A program made the position numbers and the translations under genes. Below, one piece after another: positions 1 to 8,145 of a DNA stretch of 64,000 nucleotides. Under the pieces are notes generated by a model. That model made no database searches. It had not been told where the DNA came from and worked only from the letters and a program-made list of their open reading frames with translations. Location: positions 744,001 to 808,000 of the forward strand of contig NZ_BAABDF010000007.1 in NCBI RefSeq assembly GCF_039539485.1. The letters are read 5' to 3'. The first letter of the stretch is position 1, and each line of letters opens with the position of its first letter. The stretch comes from Celeribacter arenosi. GTDB lineage: Bacteria > Pseudomonadota > Alphaproteobacteria > Rhodobacterales > Rhodobacteraceae.

Positions 1-36
1 CCGACCAAATCCGTTGATTGCGACTTTCACAGCCAT
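1..36 (-). CDS. gap: Glyceraldehyde-3-phosphate dehydrogenase, N-terminal fragment
   Basis: Only the first 12 codons lie in the window; the gene runs off the left edge. They read MAVKVAINGFGR, the start of the NAD-binding Rossmann fold of GAPDH (V-x-I-N-G-F-G-R is a family signature). GAPDH oxidises glyceraldehyde-3-phosphate to 1,3-bisphosphoglycerate in cytosolic glycolysis and gluconeogenesis. A strong ribosome binding site (AGGAGG) sits 7 bases before the ATG. Transketolase (tkt) lies on the same strand about 3 kb upstream, so sugar-phosphate genes are loosely grouped here. Type I or type II GAPDH cannot be told from this fragment. Confidence 0.9.
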   Translation of the reverse strand, partial: MAVKVAINGFGR

Positions 37-66
37 ATCAGCACCTCCTATGACGCTCTGGCAACT

Positions 67-111
67 GGGCGACAAAATGGCGTCGCCCCCTCATGACACC
101 GGCATGACACC
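67..111 (-). promoter_or_regulatory. gap leader: hairpin and 9-bp direct repeat
   Basis: Upstream of gap there is a 7-bp inverted repeat (67-73 GGGCGAC with 82-88 GTCGCCC, 8-base loop). Next to it is a perfect direct repeat of CATGACACC at 92-100 and 103-111, with an 11-bp period. One-turn spacing of direct repeats is typical of a protein operator on one DNA face. No regulator can be named from this alone. Confidence 0.35.
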
Positions 112-208
112 TGTCCGCCGGTCTTGTAGCCGTCCGTACATTTTTGCACGGCTGACTTTGACGATAACTTCGCGATCCACACAAAAAGGTCAACCGAGAA
201 GCGGGGCA

Positions 209-352
209 TCATCGCCAAAATGCGATGACCCTAATCAGGTCGAGAAACTTGCGCGCCAGAAACAGCAACGCTTGCCCGTCATTGAACGCAAAATCCGCCG
301 CGATTGCTGCAAGCAGGACAATGCCGAGGCCGAGCGCGATCCGATTGGTCAT
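209..352 (-). CDS. Small membrane protein (47 aa) upstream of gap
   Basis: This 48-codon frame reads MTNRIALGLGIVLLAAIAAD followed by a second hydrophobic stretch and ends in AFWR. It predicts one or two membrane segments (about residues 5-20 and 28-45) with basic residues at the ends. From memory, similar proteins of about 45-50 aa accompany gap genes in Rhodobacteraceae. It is on the same strand as gap and stops 172 bases before it, so the two may share a transcript. The ribosome binding site is weak. No function is known. Length, hydrophobic pattern and a charged C-terminal end support a real gene. Confidence 0.65.
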   Translation of the reverse strand: MTNRIALGLGIVLLAAIAADFAFNDGQALLFLARKFLDLIRVIAFWR

Positions 353-486
353 ATTTTGGCGTGTTCCCCTGTTTTGCGGGCACAATGGCGCAGGATGTGG
401 TCATTTGGAAGGGTTCAGATCAAACCACGCGAGGTTTTGCTCTGCGATTCGAACATAAGCGCTATGCGCAGGCCCCGCGCTCGCGC

Positions 487-1368
487 TCAAAACCGCGCGG
501 CAAGGAAATCATAGACAAATCTCAGTCGGGCGTTTCGGTGCACTTCGCGATGCGCCACCAACCAAACCGGAAAACTCACGAGGTCGAGCGTCGGCATGGC
601 GCAGTGAACCTCCGGTTCCGCATTGCCAATCCGTGCGTCGATGACACCCAGTCCCAATCCCGCCTTTACCATTTCCCACATCGCCAGAAAAGATGTGCAC
701 CGGATCGGACAGTTTTCGACCCCCACGGGCAGGCCCGCAGATTGCAGAAACGGGACAAAGCTCTCGGGCGGGCCCGGCGAGATGATCTCCGCGCGTCGCA
801 GGTCATCGCGACCGCGAAGGGGTCCCAGTTTTGTCAGATATGACGGCGCGCCATAGAGCCGCGCCTGCGTATCGTGTAGGCGGCGCGCGACCAGATCGGG
901 TTCTGTGGGGCGAAAGTTGCGGATCGCGATATCGGCCTCTCGACGCATCAGGTCGGCCGCGTCGTTGTCGGCGAGGACATGCACCGAGATCCGCGGCTCG
1001 GCCATGCGCAATTCGCGCAGAACGTCGGGCAGCAACAAACCGGCATAGGCGTCCGAGAGCGAGATGCGCACTTCGCCTTCCATCTCCGCGCCATGTCCGA
1101 GGGCTGCCAGATGGAGCGCATCAGCGGCGTCACCCATGGCACGCACATGGGGCAGGAGCGCGCGACCGGCAGGCGTCAGTTGCAGACCGCGCCCAAACCG
1201 TTCGAACAGCACAACCCCGAGTTCTGTTTCCAATGCATCGACCTGCCGACCGAGCGTCGGTTGGGTCAGGCCGAGTCTGCGTGCCGCCGCCGACAGGGAT
1301 CCTTCTTCTGCGGTTGCGAGAAACGCGCGCGCGCGCGTCCAGTCAAAGCTCTTGGGGGCATTATCCAT
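487..1368 (-). CDS. LysR-family transcriptional regulator
   Basis: This 293-aa protein has an N-terminal winged helix-turn-helix (about residues 8-67, including SLSAAARRLGLTQPTLGRQV) and a LysR substrate-binding domain filling the rest, which is the usual size and layout. I take the start MDNAPKSFDW at 1368; an in-frame ATG at 1419 would add 17 residues before the HTH. It is transcribed away from the DUF4386 gene at 1549, with a shared 180-bp gap. By the usual LysR arrangement it probably controls that gene and the NAD(P)-binding protein after it. The ligand is unknown. Confidence 0.88.
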   Translation of the reverse strand: MDNAPKSFDWTRARAFLATAEEGSLSAAARRLGLTQPTLGRQVDALETELGVVLFERFGRGLQLTPAGRALLPHVRAMGDAADALHLAALGHGAEMEGEVRISLSDAYAGLLLPDVLRELRMAEPRISVHVLADNDAADLMRREADIAIRNFRPTEPDLVARRLHDTQARLYGAPSYLTKLGPLRGRDDLRRAEIISPGPPESFVPFLQSAGLPVGVENCPIRCTSFLAMWEMVKAGLGLGVIDARIGNAEPEVHCAMPTLDLVSFPVWLVAHREVHRNARLRFVYDFLAARF

Positions 1369-1548
1369 ACAAAAAAGTATATCTGAACCACAAAATTCGT
1401 CAATTTTGTTGAGAGTCATGCCGGCGTAAAGTTCTCAAGTCGCCGGACAAGGCGTCGCACCAAAACCAAACCCAAAAGAAGCCAAATCCGCCGCCGCATC
1501 CCGCGTGCGGCACCGAAACACCTTTGCTCACGCCGAAAGGAAAACGTC

Positions 1549-2253
1549 ATGCAAGTGATACTCGACCCCCAATCCTCGCAGTTCGCGCGCCTAACAGGCG
1601 TGGCTTACCTGTCGATCGCCGTGTTCGGTGCCTATGCCATCGGCTACGTGCCGTCCCAGATTGTCGTGGCCGGTGACGCCGCCGCCACGGTCGCCAACAT
1701 CAACGAAAAGCGCGCCCTCTATCTGTCCGGGATCGGTGCCGACGCGCTGGTCATGCTCATAGAAATCTTTGCGACGGTCATGCTCTACGCCATGTTCCGC
1801 CCCGTTTCGCCAGTGCTCGCGAAAATCGCCGCTGTCGCGCGGTTGATGATGGTCGCTGTGATGGCCGGAATGCTGTTCTTCCACGCAGGCGCGCTCGCCC
1901 TGATCGACGGCAGTTTCGCGGCCCTGTCGGACGCCCAGCGGGCGGAGATGGTAGGGTGGCTGTTTGATATGCACCACGCCGGTGTCTGGATCTGGCAGTT
2001 GTTCTTCTTTGTGCATCTCGCGCTCTTGGGTCGTCTCGTCGACGCCTCGAACCGGTTCCCCAAAATTCTGGGGCTGGCGCTCACCATCGGTGCGTTCGGC
2101 TACCTCCTCGACAGTCTCTACGCCTTCGCGTTTTCGCAGATCGGCTGGCTCGGCATCGTGCGCATCGGATTTCTGGTGGTGGTCACGCTGGGCGAGGTCG
2201 GCTTTGCGCTTTGGCTGACTATCCGAGCGCCTCGCGCCACGCCCACCCACTGA
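1549..2253 (+). CDS. DUF4386 family membrane protein
   Basis: This 234-aa integral membrane protein has about six hydrophobic segments. It matches the DUF4386 pattern: an N-terminal LTGVAYLSIAVFGAYAIGYV segment, a central region with RALYLSGIGADAL, and later HHAGVWIWQLFF. The family has no established biochemical role. The start follows a GAAAGGAAAA ribosome binding site. It is divergent from a LysR gene and followed after 28 bp by an NAD(P)-binding protein, so the two plus-strand genes probably form one LysR-controlled unit. Its job is not known. Confidence 0.8.
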   Translation: MQVILDPQSSQFARLTGVAYLSIAVFGAYAIGYVPSQIVVAGDAAATVANINEKRALYLSGIGADALVMLIEIFATVMLYAMFRPVSPVLAKIAAVARLMMVAVMAGMLFFHAGALALIDGSFAALSDAQRAEMVGWLFDMHHAGVWIWQLFFFVHLALLGRLVDASNRFPKILGLALTIGAFGYLLDSLYAFAFSQIGWLGIVRIGFLVVVTLGEVGFALWLTIRAPRATPTH

Positions 2254-2281
2254 AACAAATATTTTGAGAAAGGATGACCCC

Positions 2282-2983
2282 ATGAAACGCATCTGCATCA
2301 TCGGAATTTCCGGAAAACTGGGCCTCTACATGGCCAAACACGCGCTGGCTCAGGGGTATGAGGTCACTGGCCTTTGCCGCGCCCAAAGCGCCCATAAACT
2401 CGATCACCTGAAAGGCGCCATCATACTCTTCACGGGGAATACAGATGACCCTGATGCAGTGGCCCGCGCTGTGGCGGGATGTGACGGAGTGCTGTGTGTT
2501 CTCGTGCCTTGGGGCGTGGAGGGTTATGCCACCAAAACCGCGCAGGCGGTTCTGGATACCGCTGATCCGGATGCGCGACTGGTGTTTTCCTGTGGCTGGC
2601 ACATCAGCCGGGACGGGAAGGACCGGTACCCGCTGAAACTGCGGGTGTTTGTCGCCCTGTTTGGCAAACTGGCGCTCTGGGCACGGTTTGCGGATCTGCG
2701 CGATCAGGTTGAGGCGACGCGCCGCATATTCGCATCCAATCGCCGCTGGACGGTCGTGCGGGGATCGAACCTCGAGGAGGGCGAAAGCGAAGGGTTGCCC
2801 ATCTGGGCGCGCCATGTCGGCGATCCCGTTCTCGCCTCCAATCTCACCCGACGCACGGATTTCGCCCTCTTTATGGTGCATGCCCTGAGCGATGATCGTC
2901 TGATTCAGGAGGCGCCAGCAATCGTGGGGCGAAACGCGGCATCGGTGCGCTCAAACCCGGAGCGCGCGTTGGTTCCCCAATAG
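2282..2983 (+). CDS. NAD(P)-binding (NmrA/SDR-like) protein
   Basis: The protein (233 aa) opens with KRICIIGISGKLGLYMAKHA, a Rossmann nucleotide-binding start with the G-x-x-G-x-x-G pattern of atypical short-chain dehydrogenases and NmrA-like proteins. It has no clear Y-x-x-x-K catalytic pair, as is common in that group. I chose ATG 2282 because AGAAAGGATG precedes it at good spacing; an upstream ATG at 2264 would overlap that site. It sits behind the DUF4386 gene and ends at a bidirectional terminator shared with tkt. Substrate unknown; a redox-sensing or isomerase-like role is possible but unproven. Confidence 0.8.
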   Translation: MKRICIIGISGKLGLYMAKHALAQGYEVTGLCRAQSAHKLDHLKGAIILFTGNTDDPDAVARAVAGCDGVLCVLVPWGVEGYATKTAQAVLDTADPDARLVFSCGWHISRDGKDRYPLKLRVFVALFGKLALWARFADLRDQVEATRRIFASNRRWTVVRGSNLEEGESEGLPIWARHVGDPVLASNLTRRTDFALFMVHALSDDRLIQEAPAIVGRNAASVRSNPERALVPQ

Positions 2984-3000
2984 GGGCCAGCCAAACAAAA

Positions 3001-3031
3001 GCCCGCGCCGGTAAGGGCGCGGGCGGTTTTT
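3001..3031. terminator. Bidirectional terminator between convergent genes
   Basis: A 9-bp perfect stem (3001-3009 with 3016-3024, GC-rich) is flanked by a T run on the plus strand and an A-rich run before the stem, so it can end both the plus-strand transcript and that of tkt. Confidence 0.85.
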
Positions 3032-3051
3032 GTTTGCGGGTCAGTGGCGGT

Positions 3052-5073
3052 TTAGCCAATCAGACCTTTCACCTGTGCGACGATGTTGTCGGCGGTGATG
3101 CCGTATTTTTCAAACAGCTCCTCGGCGGGGGCAGAGGCCCCGAAATCGGTCATGCCGACAAACGCCTGTTTTGCCTCGCGACCGCGTTCTCCTAGAAGCC
3201 AACGGTCCCATCCTGCCGCGCGCACGCCAGCCTCAACACCGACACGGACCGGCCCAGCGGGCAGGACCTTGCGACGATAGGCATCGTCTTGCTCGGCAAA
3301 GAGCTCCATCGACGGCATGGAAACGACACGCGTGCCGATACCTGCGCTTTGAAGCGTTTCGCGCGCCTGCATGGCGAGGTGCACCTCGGAACCCGTTGCA
3401 ATGATGATGGCTTCACGTTTGCCTTCGGCCTCGGCGAGAACATAGGCGCCTTTGGACACGAGGTTGTTGTTTTTGTGCTCTGTGCGCAGCGTCGGCAGGC
3501 CCTGACGGGTCAGAACGAGAACCGTCGGCGTGGACTGTGACGTCAACGCGAGTTCCCAAGCTTCGGCGGTTTCAACCGTATCGCAGGGACGAATGGTCAG
3601 CGTGTTGGGCGTCGCGCGGCAGATTGCGAGGTGCTCGACCGGCTGGTGGGTCGGGCCGTCTTCGCCCAGACCGATGGAATCGTGGGTCATGACATAGGTG
3701 ACCGGCGTTTTCATCAGGGCCGAAAGGCGCATCGCAGGGCGTGCATAGTCCGTGAAGCAGAAGAAGGTTCCGCCATAGGGGCGCAGGCCGCCATGGAGCG
3801 ACAGCCCGTTCATCGCAGCCGCCATGCCGTGTTCACGGATGCCGTAGTAGACGTAGCGGCCTTTGCGGTTCTTTTCGTCAAATACGCCGAGATCAGCCGT
3901 TAGCGTGTTGTTCGATCCGGTGAGATCCGCCGAACCGCCAAAGGTTTCCGGCATGACCGGGTTGATCACTTCGAGAACCGTTTGGGAGGCTGCGCGGGTG
4001 GCAACTTTGGGCTTGGTTTCGGAGATCTGACGTTTCAGGGCCTTGATGGTCGCGGCCAGCTTTTTGGGGGCTTCACCGGCGAAGACGCGGGTGAATTCCG
4101 TGCGGCGGCGATCGCTTTGCTCTTCGAGGCGAGCTTCCCATTCAACGCGGGATTTACGGCCGTGCGATCCGACCTCTTCCCACCATGATTTCACATCTGC
4201 CGCGACTTCGAAGGGACCCCAATCGACGCCATAGTTCTTTTTGGCTGCGACGAGTTGGTCGGCGTTCGTCAGGGCACCGTGGCCTTTGGAGGTGTCCTGC
4301 GCTGCGTGGCCAAGTGCAATATGCGTTTTGCAGGCAATCATCGACGGCTTTTGCGACTTCTTGGCAGCTGCAATAGCGGCGTCGATCTCTTCGGGATCGT
4401 GGCCATCGACGGATTGAACGTGCCAACCGGCGGCTTTGAAACGCTGCACCTGATCGGTGCGATCAGAAATCGTGACCTCGCCGTCGATGGTAATGTTGTT
4501 GTTGTCCCAGAAAACCACGAGCTTGCCGAGCTTCTGGCGTCCCGCCAGAGCGATGGCTTCGTGGCTGACGCCTTCCATCAGACATCCGTCGCCGGCAAAG
4601 CACCACGTGTAGTGATCCTGTAGCTTTGAGCCGAAACGCGCGCGAAGCGCTTCTTCTGCCATAGCGAACCCGACGGCATTCGCGATGCCTTGGCCCAGAG
4701 GGCCGGTCGTGGTTTCAACGCCGTCGAGCAGGAAGTTTTCAGGGTGGCCTGCGGTTTTGGCGCCCATCTGGCGGAAATTCTTGATCTGCGAGATCGGCAT
4801 TTCTTTGTGCCCTGTGAGATACAGGAGCGAATAGATCAGCATTGAGCCATGGCCCGCTGACAGAATGAAACGGTCGCGGTCCGGCCACGTCGGCGCGGCG
4901 GCATCGAATTTGAGGTGTTTGGAGAACAGGACCGTGGCCACATCGGCCATGCCCATGGGCATACCGGAGTGACCGGAATTGGCCGCAGCGACCGCGTCGA
5001 GGGTCAGGGTACGGATGGCGGCGGCGCGCATCCAGTGATCAGGGTGTGCCTCACGCAGTTTGGCGATGTCCAC
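3052..5073 (-). CDS. tkt: Transketolase
   Basis: Transketolase moves two-carbon units between sugar phosphates in the pentose phosphate and Calvin pathways, using thiamine diphosphate. The 673-aa length is standard. Visible motifs include the N-terminal NSGHSGMPMGMADVATVLF segment, the ThDP/metal motif GDGCLMEG, and GLGEDGPTHQPVEHLA in the pyrimidine domain. I take the GTG at 5073 (VDIAKLREAHPDHWM) as the start, with GAGGAGA eight bases upstream. The frame stays open to 5760, but that extension is low-complexity and not transketolase-like. It ends against a shared terminator at 3001-3031. gap lies downstream on the same strand. Confidence 0.96.
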   Translation of the reverse strand: MDIAKLREAHPDHWMRAAAIRTLTLDAVAAANSGHSGMPMGMADVATVLFSKHLKFDAAAPTWPDRDRFILSAGHGSMLIYSLLYLTGHKEMPISQIKNFRQMGAKTAGHPENFLLDGVETTTGPLGQGIANAVGFAMAEEALRARFGSKLQDHYTWCFAGDGCLMEGVSHEAIALAGRQKLGKLVVFWDNNNITIDGEVTISDRTDQVQRFKAAGWHVQSVDGHDPEEIDAAIAAAKKSQKPSMIACKTHIALGHAAQDTSKGHGALTNADQLVAAKKNYGVDWGPFEVAADVKSWWEEVGSHGRKSRVEWEARLEEQSDRRRTEFTRVFAGEAPKKLAATIKALKRQISETKPKVATRAASQTVLEVINPVMPETFGGSADLTGSNNTLTADLGVFDEKNRKGRYVYYGIREHGMAAAMNGLSLHGGLRPYGGTFFCFTDYARPAMRLSALMKTPVTYVMTHDSIGLGEDGPTHQPVEHLAICRATPNTLTIRPCDTVETAEAWELALTSQSTPTVLVLTRQGLPTLRTEHKNNNLVSKGAYVLAEAEGKREAIIIATGSEVHLAMQARETLQSAGIGTRVVSMPSMELFAEQDDAYRRKVLPAGPVRVGVEAGVRAAGWDRWLLGERGREAKQAFVGMTDFGASAPAEELFEKYGITADNIVAQVKGLIG

Positions 5074-5430
5074 GGGCGTCTCTCCTCTAGGCAAATGGGT
5101 CCCGTGGTTGATACCAACATGGGCGGGAATGGCAAGGTGAACGGGGCACCAAGCGGCACTTTGCACGCAGCGAAACGGGCAGGGTTTCAAGGTTGGAAAA
5201 GGGGAGGCCCATGCGATAGGCTTTCGAATCGTGGGGCCATGCGTGAACCTTGGCGCAGTAGGTGTTGATGCCAAAGGCCTTTCGGGCCACACTGGGCCCA
5301 CTGCGGGGCGGGCCTCAAGGGGCCTGTGCGACAACAGACGGCGTGCATGGGCCGCGCAGCAAATAGGGGCGAGAGCCCTCAACAACAATCCGGGGGCGGT
5401 GTCCGCCGGACAATAGTGTGAGTGAAGGCG
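5074..5430. other. Intergenic region between tkt and the zapA pair
   Basis: This 357-bp gap between two divergently transcribed units holds no convincing gene. I looked for a 6S RNA, which neighbours zapA in some proteobacteria, and saw no clear long hairpin with a central bulge. On the minus strand a tkt promoter candidate is listed separately. GGCC-rich short inverted motifs occur around 5275-5335 without a terminator-like T run. Confidence 0.5.
5108..5135 (-). promoter_or_regulatory. Candidate sigma-70 promoter for tkt
   Basis: Read on the minus strand: TTGCCA (5130-5135), a 16-bp spacer, then TATCAA (5108-5113). It lies about 35 bases before the tkt ribosome binding site region. The match is moderate and based on pattern only. 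Confidence 0.35.
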
Positions 5431-5946
5431 ATGGGCGAGATCTCGGAGTATGAAGCACGGATCACTGCGGCGCTCGAACGGATCGGGCGCGCGGTTGCTG
5501 TGGCCGAAGAACGGGCAGACGCCGCCGGCGACGGTTCGGGTGGTATAGCAAGCGAAGAGTTGGAGGCCGAGGTCGGACGGCTCCGCGAGGCGCTGGAAGC
5601 CGAACAGGAAACCAATTCCCAATTGGAAGCGCGTGTGCGTGCGATCCATGAAAAGCAGAAAACCCATGTGGCCGGTCTGGAGGGCGAGGTGGAACGCCTG
5701 CGTCGCCAGCTGATGGATCATGACGGTGAAATGCAGAGCCTGCGCCGTGTGAACGCGCAATTGCGTGACAATAACAATGCCTTGCGCGCGGCCAATGAGG
5801 CGGGGCTCGCCGATCCGGCGCTCGTCAACGAGGCGCTTGCGAGCGAATTGGAATCGCTACGCGTCGCGCGCTCGGCAGATGCGCTCGAACTCGACGCGAT
5901 CCTCACGGATCTGAAAAGCGCGGCAGCGCAGGCAGAGGAGGCCTAG
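5431..5946 (+). CDS. Coiled-coil protein paired with ZapA
   Basis: This 171-aa protein is almost entirely predicted coiled coil, rich in E, A, L, R and Q with heptad-like spacing (for example LEAEVGRLREALEAEQ and RLRRQLMDHDGEMQSLRRVN). It has no membrane segment or enzyme motif. It ends only 3 bases before zapA, so the two are co-transcribed and probably translationally linked. That context suggests a divisome-associated partner of ZapA, similar in spirit to ZapB, but this is inference. Start: ATG 5431; a GTG at 5422 in the same frame is an alternative. Similar proteins before zapA are common in Rhodobacterales by my recollection. Confidence 0.75.
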   Translation: MGEISEYEARITAALERIGRAVAVAEERADAAGDGSGGIASEELEAEVGRLREALEAEQETNSQLEARVRAIHEKQKTHVAGLEGEVERLRRQLMDHDGEMQSLRRVNAQLRDNNNALRAANEAGLADPALVNEALASELESLRVARSADALELDAILTDLKSAAAQAEEA

Positions 5947-5949
5947 ACG

Positions 5950-6357
5950 ATGCCCGAGATCAAAATCAACATCGGCGGACGTGAATTTGAAGTGGCCTGT
6001 CAGGAGGGGGAAGAACATTTCCTCAAATCCGCGGCCCAGATGCTCGACGCTGAAGCGAGCGTTTTGTCGAGCCAGATCGGACGCCTTCCCGAGAACCGGA
6101 TGCTTTTGATGGCGGGGCTGATGCTCGCCGACAAAACCGCAGGTCTTGAGGAACAGATGCGTGCGCTCGACACCAAGGTTGGCGCACAAGAAGCGCTGAT
6201 CGAAGAATTGCGCGCCCGACCCGAACCACAGGCCGAAAAGGTCGAGGTGCCGGTGGTCCCGGCCGAAGTTACGGACGCATTGGCGGAACTGGCCGCGCGC
6301 GCAGAATCGATGGCTGCAGCTCTCGAAGAGCGCATGGGTGTGGAAGACGCGCTGTAA
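5950..6357 (+). CDS. zapA: Cell division protein ZapA
   Basis: ZapA binds and bundles FtsZ filaments and helps the Z ring form at mid-cell. The 135-aa product starts PEIKINIGGREFEVACQEGE, the conserved ZapA beta-strand head, followed by AAQMLDAEASVLSSQIGR and a coiled-coil dimerisation stalk. The C-terminal tail beyond about residue 100 is a low-conservation acidic extension (EPQAEKVEVPVV and on). It follows the coiled-coil gene by 3 bases and ends before a terminator hairpin at 6390. Confidence 0.92.
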   Translation: MPEIKINIGGREFEVACQEGEEHFLKSAAQMLDAEASVLSSQIGRLPENRMLLMAGLMLADKTAGLEEQMRALDTKVGAQEALIEELRARPEPQAEKVEVPVVPAEVTDALAELAARAESMAAALEERMGVEDAL

Positions 6358-6389
6358 AATCGCGGCGACTGCATTATGAAAACGAAAAA

Positions 6390-6412
6390 GGCAGGGCTTT
6401 CGCCCTGCCGTT
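6390..6412. terminator. Terminator after zapA
   Basis: A perfect 7-bp stem GGCAGGG/CCCTGCC (6390-6396 with 6403-6409) with a CTTTCG loop is followed by GTTTC. It has an A-rich run (AACGAAAAA) before it, so it could also serve the convergent gene at 6476. Confidence 0.75.
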
Positions 6413-6475
6413 TCATGTCTGCTGGCCCCATTGGCTCGTCCCGTGATGGCGTTGGAAGTTTGCCTCCCGAAATCC

Positions 6476-6982
6476 CTATGGCGTGGTTTTCACCTCCAGA
6501 AGCTTAACCTTGTAGTCTACCAACCGCGCATGCGCGGTGCTGTCGACCAGCATGATGATGCTGAGGAAGGCGATGGTGGTGATCAACCCCGCACGCCAGC
6601 CGGGTCCACTCAGCACCGTAATCAGCACAGCCGCGGCGATGATCAATAGCGGCATAACCTTGAAAACAGCCGTCTTATACTGCGCCACCGTCTTGTCGAT
6701 GCGAGCGATTTCGGAGGCAACAAAGCCGGGTGTGTCCTGTGCGGCTGCCTCGGCAAATCCCGAAAGCGAGCTCCACGTTCCGTAGAGCAGGCCTGCACCG
6801 AGGATCAGCATCAGAATCCCTGCAACCAGTGTCGCCACCGTATAGGCGCGCGCCATATCCGTGCGCGCGACTTGCCAAAGCGTGAAACTCGCGGCGAGAA
6901 AAAGCGCGGCAAACAGGATAAACACACTGTTGGAAAGCATTTCGGCCTTCGCCCAATTTGTCGCGGTCTTGAGGATGTCCAT
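6476..6982 (-). CDS. Conserved membrane protein of unknown function
   Basis: The 168-aa product shows four hydrophobic segments: about residues 18-38, 45-67, 109-125 and 127-146. The loop between the second and third pairs is amphipathic (FVASEIARIDKTVAQYK). I do not recognise the family. I take ATG 6982 (MDILKTATNWAKAEML), preceded by AGGAAACGAAC; the open frame upstream overlaps the end of the dehydrogenase gene. It lies 52 bp behind the short-chain dehydrogenase on the same strand, so it is likely its operon partner under the divergent AraC regulator. Confidence 0.75.
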   Translation of the reverse strand: MDILKTATNWAKAEMLSNSVFILFAALFLAASFTLWQVARTDMARAYTVATLVAGILMLILGAGLLYGTWSSLSGFAEAAAQDTPGFVASEIARIDKTVAQYKTAVFKVMPLLIIAAAVLITVLSGPGWRAGLITTIAFLSIIMLVDSTAHARLVDYKVKLLEVKTTP

Positions 6983-7034
6983 GTTCGTTTCCTGTTCTGT
7001 TGGTGGCGGGCGGGCCGCGCTGCAATCGCGCCGG

Positions 7035-7982
7035 TTAAAGTGACCAGTTGAAACCGGTTGCCTGTTCGGAGACATCCCACAACCGGCTCATGACTGCTTT
7101 ATCATAGGCGTGCGGCTCCAATGTGCCACGGCCCACGGGACCCACAAATTCCATCCGTCCGGTGGGGCCATAGAGGGCGCGCTGCTCCATCCCGCTCTCG
7201 GTGGCGCACATAACCTCGGGATAGGCACCCTGTTCGGCGGTTTGCACCATCGGCGTTTTGGTCATCAGCCACCACATCACCCGCGTCATCAATCCTCCGC
7301 TGGTACTGATCAACGAGGTTGCAGAGGAGCCGGGGTGGCAGACGTAGACTTCGACCTTGCGGGAGGCTTCTGCGACCCTGTCCTGTAGTTCATAGGCAAA
7401 CATCATCTGCGCCAGTTTACTCTGGCTATAGGCGGTGTTGGCGCCGTAATCCTTTTCCCAATTTATGTCGTCGAATTTGATGGTGCGCAGACCCATATTG
7501 TAGCCGAGGCTGGCGACAACAACGATGCGCCCTTCGGAGGCCTCGATACGCTCAAACAGCATCCCAGAGAGCACGAAGTGGCCATAATGGTTGGTGCCCA
7601 ACTGGCTCTCGAAACCGTCCACGGTCAGCTGGCGTGATGGCACCTGCGCGATGGCCGCATTGCAGATCAGCGCATCAATGCGCGGCACGGTCTCCAAAAC
7701 CTCCCGCGCGGCGGCGCGCACACTGGAGAGATCCGACAGGTCCATGCGGATAAAACTCACCTCGGCCTGCGCCCCGAATTCGCGTTTGAGCTCCTCGATG
7801 GCGGTGGTCGACCGCTCGGCGCTCCGGTTCAGCATTACGACCTTCGCCCCACGGGTCAAAAGGATGCGCGCGGCCTGAAATCCCGCCCCCGCATTCGCGC
7901 CCGTGATGACATAGGTTTTCCCTGCAAGCGGACCGAGACGCTCCGGCGTCCATCCTTTTGGGCCAAAGAGTGAGTCTGTCAT
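7035..7982 (-). CDS. Short-chain dehydrogenase/reductase
   Basis: A 315-aa classical-type SDR. The cofactor motif TGANAGAG (residues 27-34) follows strand one, the N-A motif appears in LICNAAIAQ, and the catalytic pair occurs in YSQSKLAQ. The RS after the second strand (LNRSAERS) suggests NADP preference. The length is like that of retinol dehydrogenase/protochlorophyllide-type SDRs. AAAGGAAAAG precedes the ATG. It is divergent from the AraC gene at 8146 and is followed by a membrane protein. The substrate cannot be told; a lipophilic alcohol or aldehyde is possible by family resemblance only. Confidence 0.88.
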   Translation of the reverse strand: MTDSLFGPKGWTPERLGPLAGKTYVITGANAGAGFQAARILLTRGAKVVMLNRSAERSTTAIEELKREFGAQAEVSFIRMDLSDLSSVRAAAREVLETVPRIDALICNAAIAQVPSRQLTVDGFESQLGTNHYGHFVLSGMLFERIEASEGRIVVVASLGYNMGLRTIKFDDINWEKDYGANTAYSQSKLAQMMFAYELQDRVAEASRKVEVYVCHPGSSATSLISTSGGLMTRVMWWLMTKTPMVQTAEQGAYPEVMCATESGMEQRALYGPTGRMEFVGPVGRGTLEPHAYDKAVMSRLWDVSEQATGFNWSL

Positions 7983-8145
7983 GGCGCTTTTCCTTTCAAC
8001 GGTGTGACGGGGCCTCGCGGTTGTCCCGTGTTGATAGGGAGATAAATCTCATCCCACGTGTAAAACAGGCGATGTCGTCGCGAATACTTGCCTGATTGTA
8101 TCATTGTGTTTGCAACGGCGCATTCGCTGAACTTATTTCAAGGGC

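Noticed and set aside
6358..6475. 6S RNA next to zapA
   Set aside because: The gap after zapA is 118 bp and holds only a terminator; no long hairpin with a central bubble.
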